Shown here piece after piece: positions 8,462 to 17,114 of a DNA stretch of 64,000 bases (its first letter is position 1; each line of letters opens with the position of its first letter). The position numbers and the translations under genes were made by a program. The notes under the pieces are model-generated. The model was not told where the DNA came from and made no database searches. It saw nothing but the letters and a program-made list of their open reading frames with translations. Source of the DNA: Paenibacillus amylolyticus. Lineage in GTDB: Bacteria; Bacillota; Bacilli; Paenibacillales; Paenibacillaceae. The stretch is taken from contig NZ_CP121451.1 in the NCBI RefSeq assembly GCF_029689945.1, positions 3,720,001 through 3,784,000 of the forward strand, given 5' to 3'.

Positions 8462-9018
8462 TGAATGAGTATGGAGTAGAGTATGGGCCTGCGTATCTGG
8501 AAGGAATAACAAGGAAACTTGAGGCCATAGCGTCCGATGAAGTGGAGTGGAAAGGCAAACTTCAATTGGGCGATGGACATGATAAATTCCATATTTTTTA
8601 TTATGGTGACTTAATGGAAGATGATCTGGTTACCTGGCATGGTTCGACACCACTGCTTGTATATGCAGAGCATACTTTCACAGGTGAACGCTATCTGCTC
8701 ATTGATGCTGCCAAGCACGGATATGATGCCATGGTATGTGAAACCTATCCAGAAAAAGAGTTACATGACAGACCTCTTCGTCCTTATCTGGATGTTGAAG
8801 GAGAGGACATCTTTGAGGTGGAATTAACGGCCTACTACAATGTGCCTTGGGATGAAGAGTTCGGCGAAGAAGTAGATGAGCAGGGTACGTATGAACTAAT
8901 TACGGGAGAACGTATGCATTTTGATCAGGTCAAGCGTGACGGGTATGATGCCTTTGCTATTCGTATTCTGAATCGTAAAGGGGTATGGACTGACATTGTA
9001 CAGGAAGAACTGGCTTAG
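8458..9018 (+). CDS. Unknown acidic protein in SUKH-type gene run
   Basis: A 186-residue soluble, strongly acidic protein, rich in Glu, Asp and aromatic residues, with no signal peptide. GGAGG precedes two adjacent ATGs (8458, 8461). It contains repeated patterns of the type YDAMVCETYP and YDAFAIRILN, suggesting a duplicated alpha/beta unit. Immunity proteins of bacterial polymorphic toxin systems are often small and acidic like this, and neighbours are SMI1/KNR4-like, but the assignment is inference from context only. Confidence 0.6.
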   Translation: MMNEYGVEYGPAYLEGITRKLEAIASDEVEWKGKLQLGDGHDKFHIFYYGDLMEDDLVTWHGSTPLLVYAEHTFTGERYLLIDAAKHGYDAMVCETYPEKELHDRPLRPYLDVEGEDIFEVELTAYYNVPWDEEFGEEVDEQGTYELITGERMHFDQVKRDGYDAFAIRILNRKGVWTDIVQEELA

Positions 9019-9064
9019 ATCGGATTAAGAATCAACCAAAATGAAAAATGGGAGATGTCCACCA

Positions 9065-9798
9065 ATGTATATCGTATCCCGTGCACTTAAGCCTGTTCCA
9101 GCAGAGGAATTGAATCAATTAGAGCAACAACATGCCATTTCGCTACCTTCGTCATATCGTGCCTGGATTGAACAATACGGAGAAGGTACATACACAGGCT
9201 GGATGAATGTACAAAGACCGGACCCGGAAGTGTTGAAACCTTTTGTTGAATATGATTTTTGGGTACATACGGATGAATCGCCAATAAGTCTGCATCAACT
9301 TGAGCAGTGCATTGCCATCGGCAGTTCTGTAGATGGAGATTTCCTTGCTGTTCATCCGGAAGTTGATGGGTTGTTGTGGCTACCACGTCATGATGAAAGT
9401 ATCACCTTATGGACATGCTCGGAGAATGAATTTGGCGAAACGCTGGACCGAATCTATTGTGGGTATTACCGTCAGGATAAACCGATAACCCCATCATATT
9501 ATGAACCGTGGAATGAATTGCGGAAGCACACGTTTTATTACTATACAGGTCTGGAGCAGGGAACTTCAATGAAGGAACTGGCGGATCTGTGCAGAACGAA
9601 ATTTAAGTGGGACGCTGTCCTCGAAAATGAGTATACATGCAAGCTGTTTATGGCCTCGATGGGAGGATATGTACGTTTTAACTATGCGAATGGGCGAGAA
9701 ATTGCCTTGTTCTACGAAGAAAAAACGGTACTGAGGAGGCGATCGATAACGATATCAGTCTGTTTTTGCAAGCACATCATTGCACGGCACATGAATAA
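9065..9798 (+). CDS. SMI1/KNR4 (SUKH) family protein, frame interrupted near 9722
   Basis: The N-terminus, with pattern ELNQLEQQHAISLPSSYRAW and then FWVHTDES, DGDFLAVHP and LPRHDE, fits the SMI1/KNR4 (SUKH) fold used by many immunity proteins. ATG 9065 has GGGAG ten bases upstream. At the A6 run 9719-9724 the frame shifts. With one extra A the protein continues NGTEEAIDNDISLFLQ and stops at 9798 (244 aa), leaving room for the next gene's RBS. Without it the frame reads an Arg/Cys-rich tail into the next gene. I take the corrected form. Role: putative immunity or cytosolic binding protein. Confidence 0.7.
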
Positions 9799-9819
9799 GG
9801 TTAGAGTGGAGGGGAACAG

Positions 9820-11121
9820 ATGGGTTGGTTAAAAGAAGACATCGCGGAACAGTGGCGTAATGAAGGCAAGCGTTACGCAAGAGATGTCAATGCATTTGTG
9901 CAGAGAGGCATGGAGGGACAGCAACCAGATGAATCCGAGCTGGAGGGAGACTCCAGAAATGGCCTGAGTACTGAAGTATTGCATATGGTGAGACAGGCCA
10001 ATCTTCACAATGATGTGGAGGTGCTCCGACGTGAGCTGCCACCAGCGACGTGGCCACTAAACGAGACGTTTCAGGCTTCCATGCAGGCGGTCAAAGTTGT
10101 AGGTTATCTGAACGAAGAAACGTGTGTATGTAATACGGGTATCTTCACAGAGAACGGTCAGATCTATACGATGGATCAGCACGGATGGCAGTTGATTTCT
10201 TCGTATACTTTTGCAGGTTGCTCATCGGATGGGCTTGACTATGCACTTGCAGGACCGGAAGGTATTCGTGTGATCCGTCAGCCAGATCGCAGGTTGGAAG
10301 GACGGGAGATAGCGAGATATCGGTGGGAGGATATTCAAGCCCGGATACAGTCGTCCTTGCCTCGGATTGAATCACTTGCGGACTGTGAGCATCCCGAACG
10401 GACACTAGAGGGACTTATACCTATGGATGAAGGCAAAGCACTGCTTATCCATTCAAGATACGGGATATATCTGGTCACACAAGATCAGGTGAACTTGCTT
10501 CATCCCGATCCGGCAGAGATTGAAGAATATGAACTGGAGGATACGCAGTTAGACATGGGACATGCAGCGGTATCCCGGGATGGCCGATGGATTGCCTATG
10601 GCAGCCAAGGGAGCAATCATATGGTGATGGACCGCCCGTTGCACAAGACATACTCCCTCTATCCAGAATCGAGCTATCCTCATTATGCAGCATTCACCAG
10701 TGATAACCAGAACGTCTGGTTTAACGCATGTCATTTCTATAACGGGGTCACGATACAGGTTCCGCTGGAATCCATTGCGGGTAACGAATCGAAGGAAGAT
10801 TGGCCAGTGATGAATGAGAATGCACGAGTGTATGCGGCGGTTGAACTAGAAGCGGGCATGGTGCTTGGAGATGCATATGGTTATCTATATTGTGTGAATG
10901 GCGAGGGTAAGGAAGTGTGGCGTCATTTTGTGGGCAGTACCATCTATTCTCTCGTCGTATCGCCAGAACAGTCCAAACTTGCAGTTGGGACCTATGGTGG
11001 CATGCTGCATGTGCTCGATCTGTGCTCCAACGAGATGGACGAGTACGGGATTGGTACAGGCACTCTTCGTGAGTTGGAGCGATATGTGTTGTGGCGTGGA
11101 GAAGAGCCTCTGCGCTGGTGA
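9820..11121 (+). CDS. Beta-propeller-like protein of unknown function
   Basis: A 433-residue soluble protein starting after a strong GGAGGGG site. The N-terminal about 90 residues are helical and charged. From about residue 90 there are repeated strand-turn units such as CVCNTGIFTENGQIY, AAVSRDGRWIAYGS, AAFTSDNQNVWFN and LVVSPEQSKLAVGTYGG. These are typical of WD40/PQQ-like propeller blades. No catalytic motif was seen. Propellers of this kind usually serve as protein interaction platforms. It lies in the SUKH-rich run and is probably co-transcribed with flanking genes. Confidence 0.65.
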   Translation: MGWLKEDIAEQWRNEGKRYARDVNAFVQRGMEGQQPDESELEGDSRNGLSTEVLHMVRQANLHNDVEVLRRELPPATWPLNETFQASMQAVKVVGYLNEETCVCNTGIFTENGQIYTMDQHGWQLISSYTFAGCSSDGLDYALAGPEGIRVIRQPDRRLEGREIARYRWEDIQARIQSSLPRIESLADCEHPERTLEGLIPMDEGKALLIHSRYGIYLVTQDQVNLLHPDPAEIEEYELEDTQLDMGHAAVSRDGRWIAYGSQGSNHMVMDRPLHKTYSLYPESSYPHYAAFTSDNQNVWFNACHFYNGVTIQVPLESIAGNESKEDWPVMNENARVYAAVELEAGMVLGDAYGYLYCVNGEGKEVWRHFVGSTIYSLVVSPEQSKLAVGTYGGMLHVLDLCSNEMDEYGIGTGTLRELERYVLWRGEEPLRW

Positions 11122-11152
11122 GATCGTATGACACTTGCTTAGGGGTGAAGGC

Positions 11153-11583
11153 ATGGAACGTGAAGAGGCAGTAATTTTATTAAAATGTCATGCTTTTTCC
11201 TATGATGATCTGAGTCATCCCAAGATGGAGAACGGTTTTCTTGGCAGTCTGCGGCCGTTTCGGGACAATTAATTGGGGTGAATTTTCATGAGTTAATGGC
11301 AATACTGCGTGTTCTGGCGCCCGAACTTGCACAGCCTTCACTGGATCGGGAAGTCATGGCATGTCTATGGGGAATTACTCACATGGCACGTGCTTGGGCT
11401 GTTGAACCAGAGGGTATGCTTCGCAGGAACAACCTCATTTCGGACGAACAGGTGGCATTGATGGAACGATGGCTTAATATGTTATCTTACGCAGTTATGG
11501 TTCTGATTGAAAGCGGCGGAGAGGAAGAAGCGTTCTGGGAATATCATCAATATGTGCAAGAAGAGAATGGCAGAACTGAGTAA
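11153..11583 (+). CDS. Small unknown protein, frame interrupted near 11264
   Basis: ATG 11153 with RBS AGGGGTGAAGG opens a frame that stops at 11272 after FRDN. Adding one G to the GGG at 11262-11264 joins it as LRPFRGQLIGVNFHELMAIL and continues to 11583, giving 143 residues. It is helical, with a conserved-looking WGITHMARAW segment. The family was not recognised. Small helical proteins next to SUKH genes are often also immunity proteins, but that is only context. Confidence 0.6.
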
Positions 11584-11594
11584 GGGGAGATCTA

Positions 11595-12206
11595 GTGAAA
11601 CCAGAGTCGAATGTACCAATAAACGTATTTATGGATGAGCTGAATCGCTTGCTGGATGAAAAAATACAGGATCAAGAGATTCGTCAATTGTACGAAGAAT
11701 ATCAACATCGGGAAGGGGTATCCGAGGAAGGTCTAGTTGCATTCGAAAAGGAGTATGGGATTAGACTGCCTGGCGATTTTCGGACCTATTACCAGAGGAA
11801 AGACGGCAGTGGTTACGGGTTGCATGTGCTGTACCCGGGTGATGCTGAGGCCGGGCGTTGTACGCCATTTTATCTGATGTCTTTGGAAGAGATTCGAGAG
11901 ACCAAACAATACTTCTGTGAAGTGGATGAGAAGCTCGAAGAGTATTATTCTGCGGAGGAAATGAAGCAGTTAGACCCGGAGATCAAGCCATACTTGTTCC
12001 ATAAACCATGGATTCCTTTTGCAACGATTGCGGGAGGTTCGCTGTATCTGATGCTCGATTTCGATCCAACGGAGGAAGGGACGTATGGGCAGATTATTAT
12101 GTACGTGCATGATCCGGACTTTGTCTATTATCTAACGCCTACCTTCACGGATCTTCTCAGTATGTCGAACCATAATCTGAAGATGATGGATGAGATCACG
12201 TACTAA
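11595..12206 (+). CDS. SMI1/KNR4 (SUKH) family protein
   Basis: A 203-residue protein from GTG 11595 behind GGGGAGA. The segment EGLVAFEKEYGIRLPGDFRTYY is the hallmark N-terminal SUKH motif (E-x-E-x-x-x-G-x-x-L-P-x-x-[FY]-x-x-[FY]). PFYLMSLEEI, PFATIAGGSLYLMLDFDP and a C-terminal FTDLL helix complete the fold. SUKH proteins are mostly immunity proteins against contact-dependent or secreted toxins. No toxin gene is visible next to it, so it may be an orphan immunity gene. Gap to the previous gene is 11 nt, so one operon. Confidence 0.82.
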   Translation: MKPESNVPINVFMDELNRLLDEKIQDQEIRQLYEEYQHREGVSEEGLVAFEKEYGIRLPGDFRTYYQRKDGSGYGLHVLYPGDAEAGRCTPFYLMSLEEIRETKQYFCEVDEKLEEYYSAEEMKQLDPEIKPYLFHKPWIPFATIAGGSLYLMLDFDPTEEGTYGQIIMYVHDPDFVYYLTPTFTDLLSMSNHNLKMMDEITY

Positions 12207-12231
12207 ATTCTGAAGGATTATATTATTCCAT

Positions 12232-12265
12232 AAAAATCAAGAAGCTGCCGAAGCAGCTCCTTGAT
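12232..12265 (-). terminator. Terminator for minus-strand Gly/Pro-rich gene
   Basis: On the minus strand a 13-pair stem (arms 12236-12248 and 12253-12265, one wobble) closes a TTCG-type tetraloop and is followed by a T5 run. It also lies 30 nt after the plus-strand SUKH gene stop. Confidence 0.8.
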
Positions 12266-12298
12266 CTGACCTGAACCTGAACTTTGCATAAGTTTCGA

Positions 12299-12622
12299 TT
12301 ACCACTGAAAGAAACGATGTCCGTGAAATCCGCCGCCTGGGGGACCTCCGTGTCCACCTGGACCACCCGGCCCGCCGGGCCCACCTCCGTGAGGTCCGCC
12401 GGGATAGCCACCTCCTGGGAAATGACCAGGGTGTCCACCGGGGTAACCACCGCCGGGATAGCCACCGTGCCACCAAGGACCACCAATCGGATATGGTAAT
12501 GGAAAAGGAACGATGGGCGGGTATGGATACGGATAAGGGTAGGGATAGGGTGTGGGTGGATAATAAGGGTAAGGATAACCCGCAGGTTGCGGGGATAATA
12601 CTGAACCAGGGCCGTATGCCAT
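12299..12622 (-). CDS. Gly/Pro/Tyr/His-rich low-complexity protein
   Basis: A 107-residue low-complexity protein. ATG 12622 is preceded by TTGGAGG; an upstream in-frame ATG overlaps that site. The N-terminal half is a (Tyr-Pro)n tract, the C-terminal half repeats GGYPGG/HPG/GGPGG units and ends HRFFQW. Similar compositions occur in spore-coat and exosporium proteins of Bacillales and in other structural surface proteins. There is no signal peptide, so coat assembly inside the mother cell is the best guess. The gene is monocistronic with its own terminator, and opposite in orientation to its neighbours. Confidence 0.65.
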   Translation of the reverse strand: MAYGPGSVLSPQPAGYPYPYYPPTPYPYPYPYPYPPIVPFPLPYPIGGPWWHGGYPGGGYPGGHPGHFPGGGYPGGPHGGGPGGPGGPGGHGGPPGGGFHGHRFFQW

Positions 12623-12731
12623 GTAACAAGCCTCCAATAACTGGATTGATGATATCAGCCTATGCCACAGTCGTTTCCGTTGATACAGTAGATTGAAGAA
12701 TAATAAAATATGGAGTCATGAGGAGGAACCT

Positions 12732-13784
12732 ATGGTGGCCGTAGCTTTTCACACCGATCCAAAAGGAACTGCCTATGAACTGTTGATTGATGAATTAATC
12801 GAGAAGACAGATCGTTTTATGCTGGCTGACAGACAAAGGTACGAAGATAGCGAAATACCGGAAGTAGTCCGTGTGTTAGAGAGATTAAAGCCTTATTTAG
12901 TTGAACTTGCTACAATGGAAGAGATGATGTTAAAAAGCGGCGCCTATTATTCAGAAGGCACCTATTATACATATCGCTGTACGCCGGAATCGGGTCAAGT
13001 GCTCAAAGAAGAAGCCAATCGTTTTCATGATTGGTGCTATCCTTTATTGCCGGACGATCTTTGTTTTATGACGGAAGACGGGAATGATTATTTCTTCTCA
13101 GTGGCCCACGAGCATATGTACGGCATGAGGATTACATACAAAGAAGCGAGTGAACTTATGGAGCGAATTCCGGGTTTGTTCTTTGAGTTGGACCGTCATA
13201 AAAAAATTGATCACCTTCTAGACGATGCTATCAGGCATCAGACTGATAAGCTGGATATTAGCTTACACGGTTTGACTGAACTTCCCGAACGAATTCGGGA
13301 GTTGAAGCACTTGAAGGAGTTGACGATTGTTGAGCAGAATCTGTACTCGCTCCCTGCAAGTCTGTTCGAACTGACCTCATTGGAAAGATTGGTTATTACA
13401 ACGCTAGATCTGGAGCGTATTCCGGCTGAGGTCAGAAAACTAAAGCATCTTCAAGAGTTAAGAATTTATTGTGGGAGCCCATTTGAATCTAAACCTGGTT
13501 GGAGGCCCAAACCACAAACTGAATTGGGATTAAATTGTATTCCACCTGAAATTGGTGAATTAAGTGAGCTGAAGTATCTCGAAATTGTATATTCTGGTAT
13601 ACGTGAACTCCCTCCCGAGTTGGAAAAACTGAAGAATCTACGCGCTTTACTCGTGACGAATGCTCTAATTGAGGGAACTCCGGATGTTGTCAAACGAATG
13701 CACTGGCTGGAGTATGTAGATTTAATGAATATCCCATTGGGTACCTCTTGGGAAGAAGTCTGGGAAATGAAAAAGAACATGTAG
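12732..13784 (+). CDS. Leucine-rich-repeat protein
   Basis: A 350-residue protein. ATG 12732 follows AGGAGG by five bases. The N-terminal about 180 residues are an uncharacterised acidic domain. The C-terminal half carries about six LRR units of the pattern LxxLxxLxIxxxxLxxLPxxLxxL, for example KHLKELTIVEQNLYSLPA and SELKYLEIVYSGIRELPP. No signal peptide or membrane segment was seen, so it is cytosolic. LRRs mediate protein binding; in bacteria such proteins sit in accessory loci of varied function. A hairpin follows at 13793. Confidence 0.75.
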   Translation: MVAVAFHTDPKGTAYELLIDELIEKTDRFMLADRQRYEDSEIPEVVRVLERLKPYLVELATMEEMMLKSGAYYSEGTYYTYRCTPESGQVLKEEANRFHDWCYPLLPDDLCFMTEDGNDYFFSVAHEHMYGMRITYKEASELMERIPGLFFELDRHKKIDHLLDDAIRHQTDKLDISLHGLTELPERIRELKHLKELTIVEQNLYSLPASLFELTSLERLVITTLDLERIPAEVRKLKHLQELRIYCGSPFESKPGWRPKPQTELGLNCIPPEIGELSELKYLEIVYSGIRELPPELEKLKNLRALLVTNALIEGTPDVVKRMHWLEYVDLMNIPLGTSWEEVWEMKKNM

Positions 13785-13792
13785 CCAACGCG

Positions 13793-13818
13793 CCCTGCTC
13801 GGGATGTCCGAGTCAGGG
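13793..13818 (+). terminator. Hairpin after LRR gene
   Basis: Arms CCCTGCTCGG and CCGAGTCAGGG pair with a single bulge around a GATGT loop, nine bases after the LRR stop. The following T content is low (ATATTTGTT), so termination efficiency is uncertain. Confidence 0.45.
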
Positions 13819-13932
13819 ATATTTGTTATACGATGAAAATGTGGCGGAAATGGGCTCACGCATCTGGGCACTGGGCATAAGCTGACATATAGGTTATGAC
13901 CTAAACCGAGAGCGAAGGGCAGGCGTTTTATT

Positions 13933-14742
13933 TTGGCAACTTCATACATGGATTACACTTTACCAACGACTCAATTTACTTATGATTTAAGCAAGAACCC
14001 GTTATTCAAGAAGGATGAGAACAACTACATTAATTCTCTATCCATCAACCAGTTAAACACACTCGGCAATACTTCTTTACTGGATATTTTCCTCAGCACA
14101 GGCAATGTGGTTGAACCTCATATTCATCAGAATGCAACTGAACTGGTATACTGTATCAGCGGTTCAGCAGTCGTGTCACTCATTAATCCGTTTACGAACG
14201 AGTTGCTTCATTTTCCGATTACACCAGGGCAGGTAGCTAATGTACCTCAAGGCTGGTGGCACTATGAAGTGGCTACTGTAGATCATACGCATTTACTGGC
14301 GATCTTTGATGCTCCGGTGCCAGAGGCGATATTTGGCTCAGACATCCTGCGTCTTACACCTGCGAAACTTTTGGCTTATACGTACTGTCTGGATGAGAAA
14401 AAAGTTCAAGAAGCGCTGGCTCCCATCCAGAAAACAGTGATTCTTGGCCCGCCGGCCGATTGCCAGACTTCAACTGCTCCTGTCTCGAACTGTGCTCCAA
14501 ATGTGAATCATCAGCCTTACGTAATGCCTAATGTACAGCCGAACGTACAACCAAACACACAGCCAAACAACCAACCAAACATGCAACCATACGTACAACC
14601 AAATACACAGCCAAACATGCAACCATACGTGGACCGTCTTCCGTACTGGGGCACTTGGGTTGATCCGCGTATTATTCATGAGCCGGGTTGCCCGTATTAT
14701 ACAGAGCTTCCTGTGAATACGAATAATCAAGAGGCTAGATGA
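13933..14742 (+). CDS. Cupin protein with NxQP-repeat tail
   Basis: A 269-residue protein. The cupin domain (about 35-165) has PHIHQNATE as metal-binding motif 1 and PQGWWHYEVA as motif 2, then FDAPVPEAIFGSD and the end motif VILGPPADC. The tail (about 190-235) repeats NxQP and YVQPN. It is a paralogue of the cupin at 42508 over the whole barrel, including the ILGPPxxC motif. The start is uncertain: TTG 13933 lies behind GAAGGGCAGG; ATG 13948 lacks an RBS. Germin-like cupins of this sort are common in Bacillales; a spore or envelope role is possible but not shown. Confidence 0.75.
   Translation: MATSYMDYTLPTTQFTYDLSKNPLFKKDENNYINSLSINQLNTLGNTSLLDIFLSTGNVVEPHIHQNATELVYCISGSAVVSLINPFTNELLHFPITPGQVANVPQGWWHYEVATVDHTHLLAIFDAPVPEAIFGSDILRLTPAKLLAYTYCLDEKKVQEALAPIQKTVILGPPADCQTSTAPVSNCAPNVNHQPYVMPNVQPNVQPNTQPNNQPNMQPYVQPNTQPNMQPYVDRLPYWGTWVDPRIIHEPGCPYYTELPVNTNNQEAR
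14526..14630 (+). repeat. Tandem NxQP-coding repeats
   Basis: About nine degenerate 12-15-nt units (AACxxxCAxCCA) in frame inside the cupin gene encode NxQP and YVQPN. Two longer copies of CCAAACATGCAACCATACGT are almost identical, so the tract may vary in copy number. Confidence 0.75.
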
Positions 14743-14840
14743 CATTTAGTTGGCAAGGATTATCTGATGATGAGGAAGGAAGTCTTGGTCGGCAAGGTCG
14801 TTCCAATACACGCTAATTACTTCAGTTGAATTAGGAATAG

Positions 14841-14877
14841 AAAAAGAAGCTTCCGCAGAGGAAAGCTTCTTTTTTTG
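14841..14877 (+). terminator. Terminator after repeat-tailed cupin
   Basis: GAAGCTT (14846-14852) pairs AAGCTTC (14863-14869), extended by TCC/GGA with a bulge, followed by T8. It lies 100 nt after the cupin stop. Confidence 0.75.
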
Positions 14878-15303
14878 ATTAAAGGTGTCTTTTCTGCTAA
14901 AAACTTGCGCACAACTGAACGTATCCAGAGGAGCAAAAGCATGAAACGCTAACGAATCGTAGACGTCTTAATAAGGGGTTTGAAGCGTATCCAGTAATTT
15001 AAAGAACCTGAGAAACGCTATATCAGAATAAATAGCCGTTTGAAGGGGGTTTATCAGAGAATTTAGGGGAATAAGGTGTCTGAGGTTCCTAACAATTTTA
15101 AATGAGGAGATAAAGGCCGAATAAGATGTCCTGAGTTCCTTAGAAATTTTCTACCCAATCCTAGAGTCCGCAGGATGGGACTTCAAGGCCTCAAGGCCTC
15201 AAGACTTCAAAACCTCATAACATCTTAGGTGCTGAGACATCCATCATCGATAGTTTGCCTGAGGTTAAAGAAAAACTTTAGTTGAACTATATATTCATTT
15301 TAT
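14878..15303. other. Non-coding stretch with degenerate repeats
   Basis: No gene is supported in this 426-bp stretch. It contains an imperfect direct repeat of about 31 bp (15069-15099 and 15119-15150, sharing GAATAAG-TGTC-TGAG-TTCCT), related GTTTGAAG-GGGTTT segments, and a short tandem TCAAGGCC array at 15183-15200. It looks like decayed dispersed intergenic repeats. Confidence 0.5.
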
Positions 15304-16350
15304 TTACGATGTGTAATTTCGTCCCAAACCGAGCTCCGTTAACAATTGCCGATAAGCAATCGAAGTACGGTCTGCGGGAATATGGGCCTCGGCATGCAGA
15401 TCAAGGGGCAGATCCTCCGGTTTCTGTGACTCGACCATCTCACGGTCTTCTTCAAATACCTGCAAGTTGAACTTGATTGTGTCTTCAATCGGAGCGTCCT
15501 TGTCAAAGTTGCGTGTGATTGGACAGAATAGACGTGTATAACGGGCAGAGATCGGTGAAGCACAATTGAGAATATTCAGCTTGTCGTCTCCTGGGAAATG
15601 CACCGTCAGAGAAGCCGCAAAAGGCGGGAACACCCGGAACTCGCGCAACCATTGGAAACCTTCCGGCGCAACCAGATCTTGTCCTTTGCCATAGTTGCTC
15701 ACCGTACTCCAATACTCGACCAGTAACTCATTCCCCTCGCGTTTCACTTTGTATTGGGGGACTTCTGTGTTGTTTCGGTCACCAAACGTTTCTGTATGCA
15801 CATAGGCAAAATGGGATACGTCCAGAAAACCCTCCATTTGTCGTCCAGAAGAACCGGCAATATCAAAGTTGGGCGGTAAAATATTGATATAATCTGGATC
15901 ATCCCATCCAGGGAAGGAAGGGATCTGTTCCTCCGCTCCCGCCAAAGTGGTCCAGATTAAGCCATAACGTTCAACTGCCGGGTACACGATAAGTTTGAGC
16001 TTAGGCGAGATTTTGGAGCTTGGGTGTGCAGGTACGGCGGTACATTTTCCTTCACAATTATAACGGAAACCGTGATAAGGACAGACAATCTCACCATTTT
16101 CAACCCAGCCTTTGCTAAGGGGGGCACCGCGGTGAAAACAAAGATCCTTGGCTACGACAATCTGATCATTACTGCGATAAAGAACCAGCTTCACATCGAG
16201 CAACTGAGCAGCAAGTGGTTTATCTGTTACTTCGGTTGCTTGTGCTACCGGATACCAATATTGGGATAATACATGCCAGTCTTCAGCGGTGAACGTACAA
16301 CCTCTAGGCAATTCAGACGTCGCATTATGGTTTGTGTTGGAAGTTATCAT
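15304..16350 (-). CDS. Rieske [2Fe-2S] aromatic ring-hydroxylating-type oxygenase
   Basis: A 348-residue oxygenase alpha subunit. Start ATG 16350 follows AAGGAG by eight bases; a GTG nine bases upstream overlaps the RBS. The Rieske domain has C71-x-H73 (CFHRG) and C90-x2-H93 (CPYHGF). The catalytic domain has the mononuclear-iron motif D177-x2-H180-x4-H185 in DVSHFAYVH. The length and arrangement match PobA/VanA-like oxygenases, which demethylate or hydroxylate aromatic compounds with an external reductase. No reductase gene is adjacent, so electrons must come from elsewhere. It is divergent from the ECF41 unit. Substrate is unknown. Confidence 0.88.
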   Translation of the reverse strand: MITSNTNHNATSELPRGCTFTAEDWHVLSQYWYPVAQATEVTDKPLAAQLLDVKLVLYRSNDQIVVAKDLCFHRGAPLSKGWVENGEIVCPYHGFRYNCEGKCTAVPAHPSSKISPKLKLIVYPAVERYGLIWTTLAGAEEQIPSFPGWDDPDYINILPPNFDIAGSSGRQMEGFLDVSHFAYVHTETFGDRNNTEVPQYKVKREGNELLVEYWSTVSNYGKGQDLVAPEGFQWLREFRVFPPFAASLTVHFPGDDKLNILNCASPISARYTRLFCPITRNFDKDAPIEDTIKFNLQVFEEDREMVESQKPEDLPLDLHAEAHIPADRTSIAYRQLLTELGLGRNYTS

Positions 16351-16571
16351 AGTAAACACTCCTTGCCGATATGAGTAAAACGATTCTCTTTTTATGTTAG
16401 GAAACTTAACTTCATTAGCCGTATGTTACTACTCTTTTGGTCAAAGTATCAATATAACCAACCTACTTTTGGTTGAAATCACAAACGGTACAGCAAAAAC
16501 CGTACATGAATACGGAAAATTACGGATTTATATGACGTCAGATGTTAAAGGTAAAAGTTTTTCGAAAAGAA

Positions 16572-16598
16572 TGTCACAGATCCCGACTGTCATTTGTC
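16572..16598 (+). promoter_or_regulatory. ECF41-type promoter
   Basis: TGTCACA (16572-16578), exactly 16 bp, then TGTC (16595-16598). The published ECF41 consensus is TGTCACA in the -35 and CGTC in the -10 region. It lies 36 bp upstream of the decarboxylase gene that precedes the ECF41 sigma gene, so positive autoregulation is expected. Confidence 0.75.
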
Positions 16599-16633
16599 TA
16601 CAGTATGTAAACCAAATGACGGAGGCGAACGAA

Positions 16634-17080
16634 ATGAATTTAAGAACAAACTACAGAGCAGTGAGTCCAGGTGCTTTTAAAGCGATGATGGCCATGGAAC
16701 AATATATATCCGGGCAATTTGAAGACAAAGTATTATACGAGTTGTTGAAAATTCGCGTGTCCCAGATCAATGGCTGCGCCTTTTGTCTCGATATGCATGC
16801 CAAAGATCTGATGAAAATGGGAGATTACGCGGATCATATTCTCTTGCTGAGTGTGTGGCGTGAAGTACCTTTATTCACGGATCAAGAACGTGTTATGCTG
16901 GAGCTGGCTGAAGCCGTGACTCGAATCTCGGAACAGGGTGTACCCCTTGCGTTGTACGATAAGGTCCGCGAACATTTCAGTGAATCCGAACTGGTGGATC
17001 TAATCTTCGCCATTAACACGATTAACAACTGGAACCGGATTGCGATTACAACCGGAATGTATCCGGGCTGCTTTAACTAA
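16634..17080 (+). CDS. Carboxymuconolactone decarboxylase/AhpD-like protein
   Basis: A 148-residue all-helical protein of the CMD/AhpD family. ATG 16634 follows GGAGG by eight bases. The redox motif C48-x2-C51-x3-H55 (CAFCLDMH) is intact, which points to alkylhydroperoxidase-like thiol chemistry and not to ring decarboxylation. Genes of this family are the most frequent partners of ECF41 sigma factors. An ECF41-type promoter lies just upstream and the sigma gene starts 34 nt downstream, so the two form a transcription unit. Confidence 0.9.
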   Translation: MNLRTNYRAVSPGAFKAMMAMEQYISGQFEDKVLYELLKIRVSQINGCAFCLDMHAKDLMKMGDYADHILLLSVWREVPLFTDQERVMLELAEAVTRISEQGVPLALYDKVREHFSESELVDLIFAINTINNWNRIAITTGMYPGCFN

Positions 17081-17114
17081 AAATACATGCACCATGCCAG
17101 AGGAGGCCATTCTT

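Noticed and set aside
9719..9724. Programmed -1 frameshift at A6 in the SUKH gene
   Set aside because: The run is not in the phase of a classical slippery heptamer, and many other genes in the window show the same kind of homopolymer loss.
14531..14716. Plus-strand frame rich in Thr/Asn/His within the cupin tail
   Set aside because: It is the out-of-frame translation of the NxQP repeats and has no start signal of its own.
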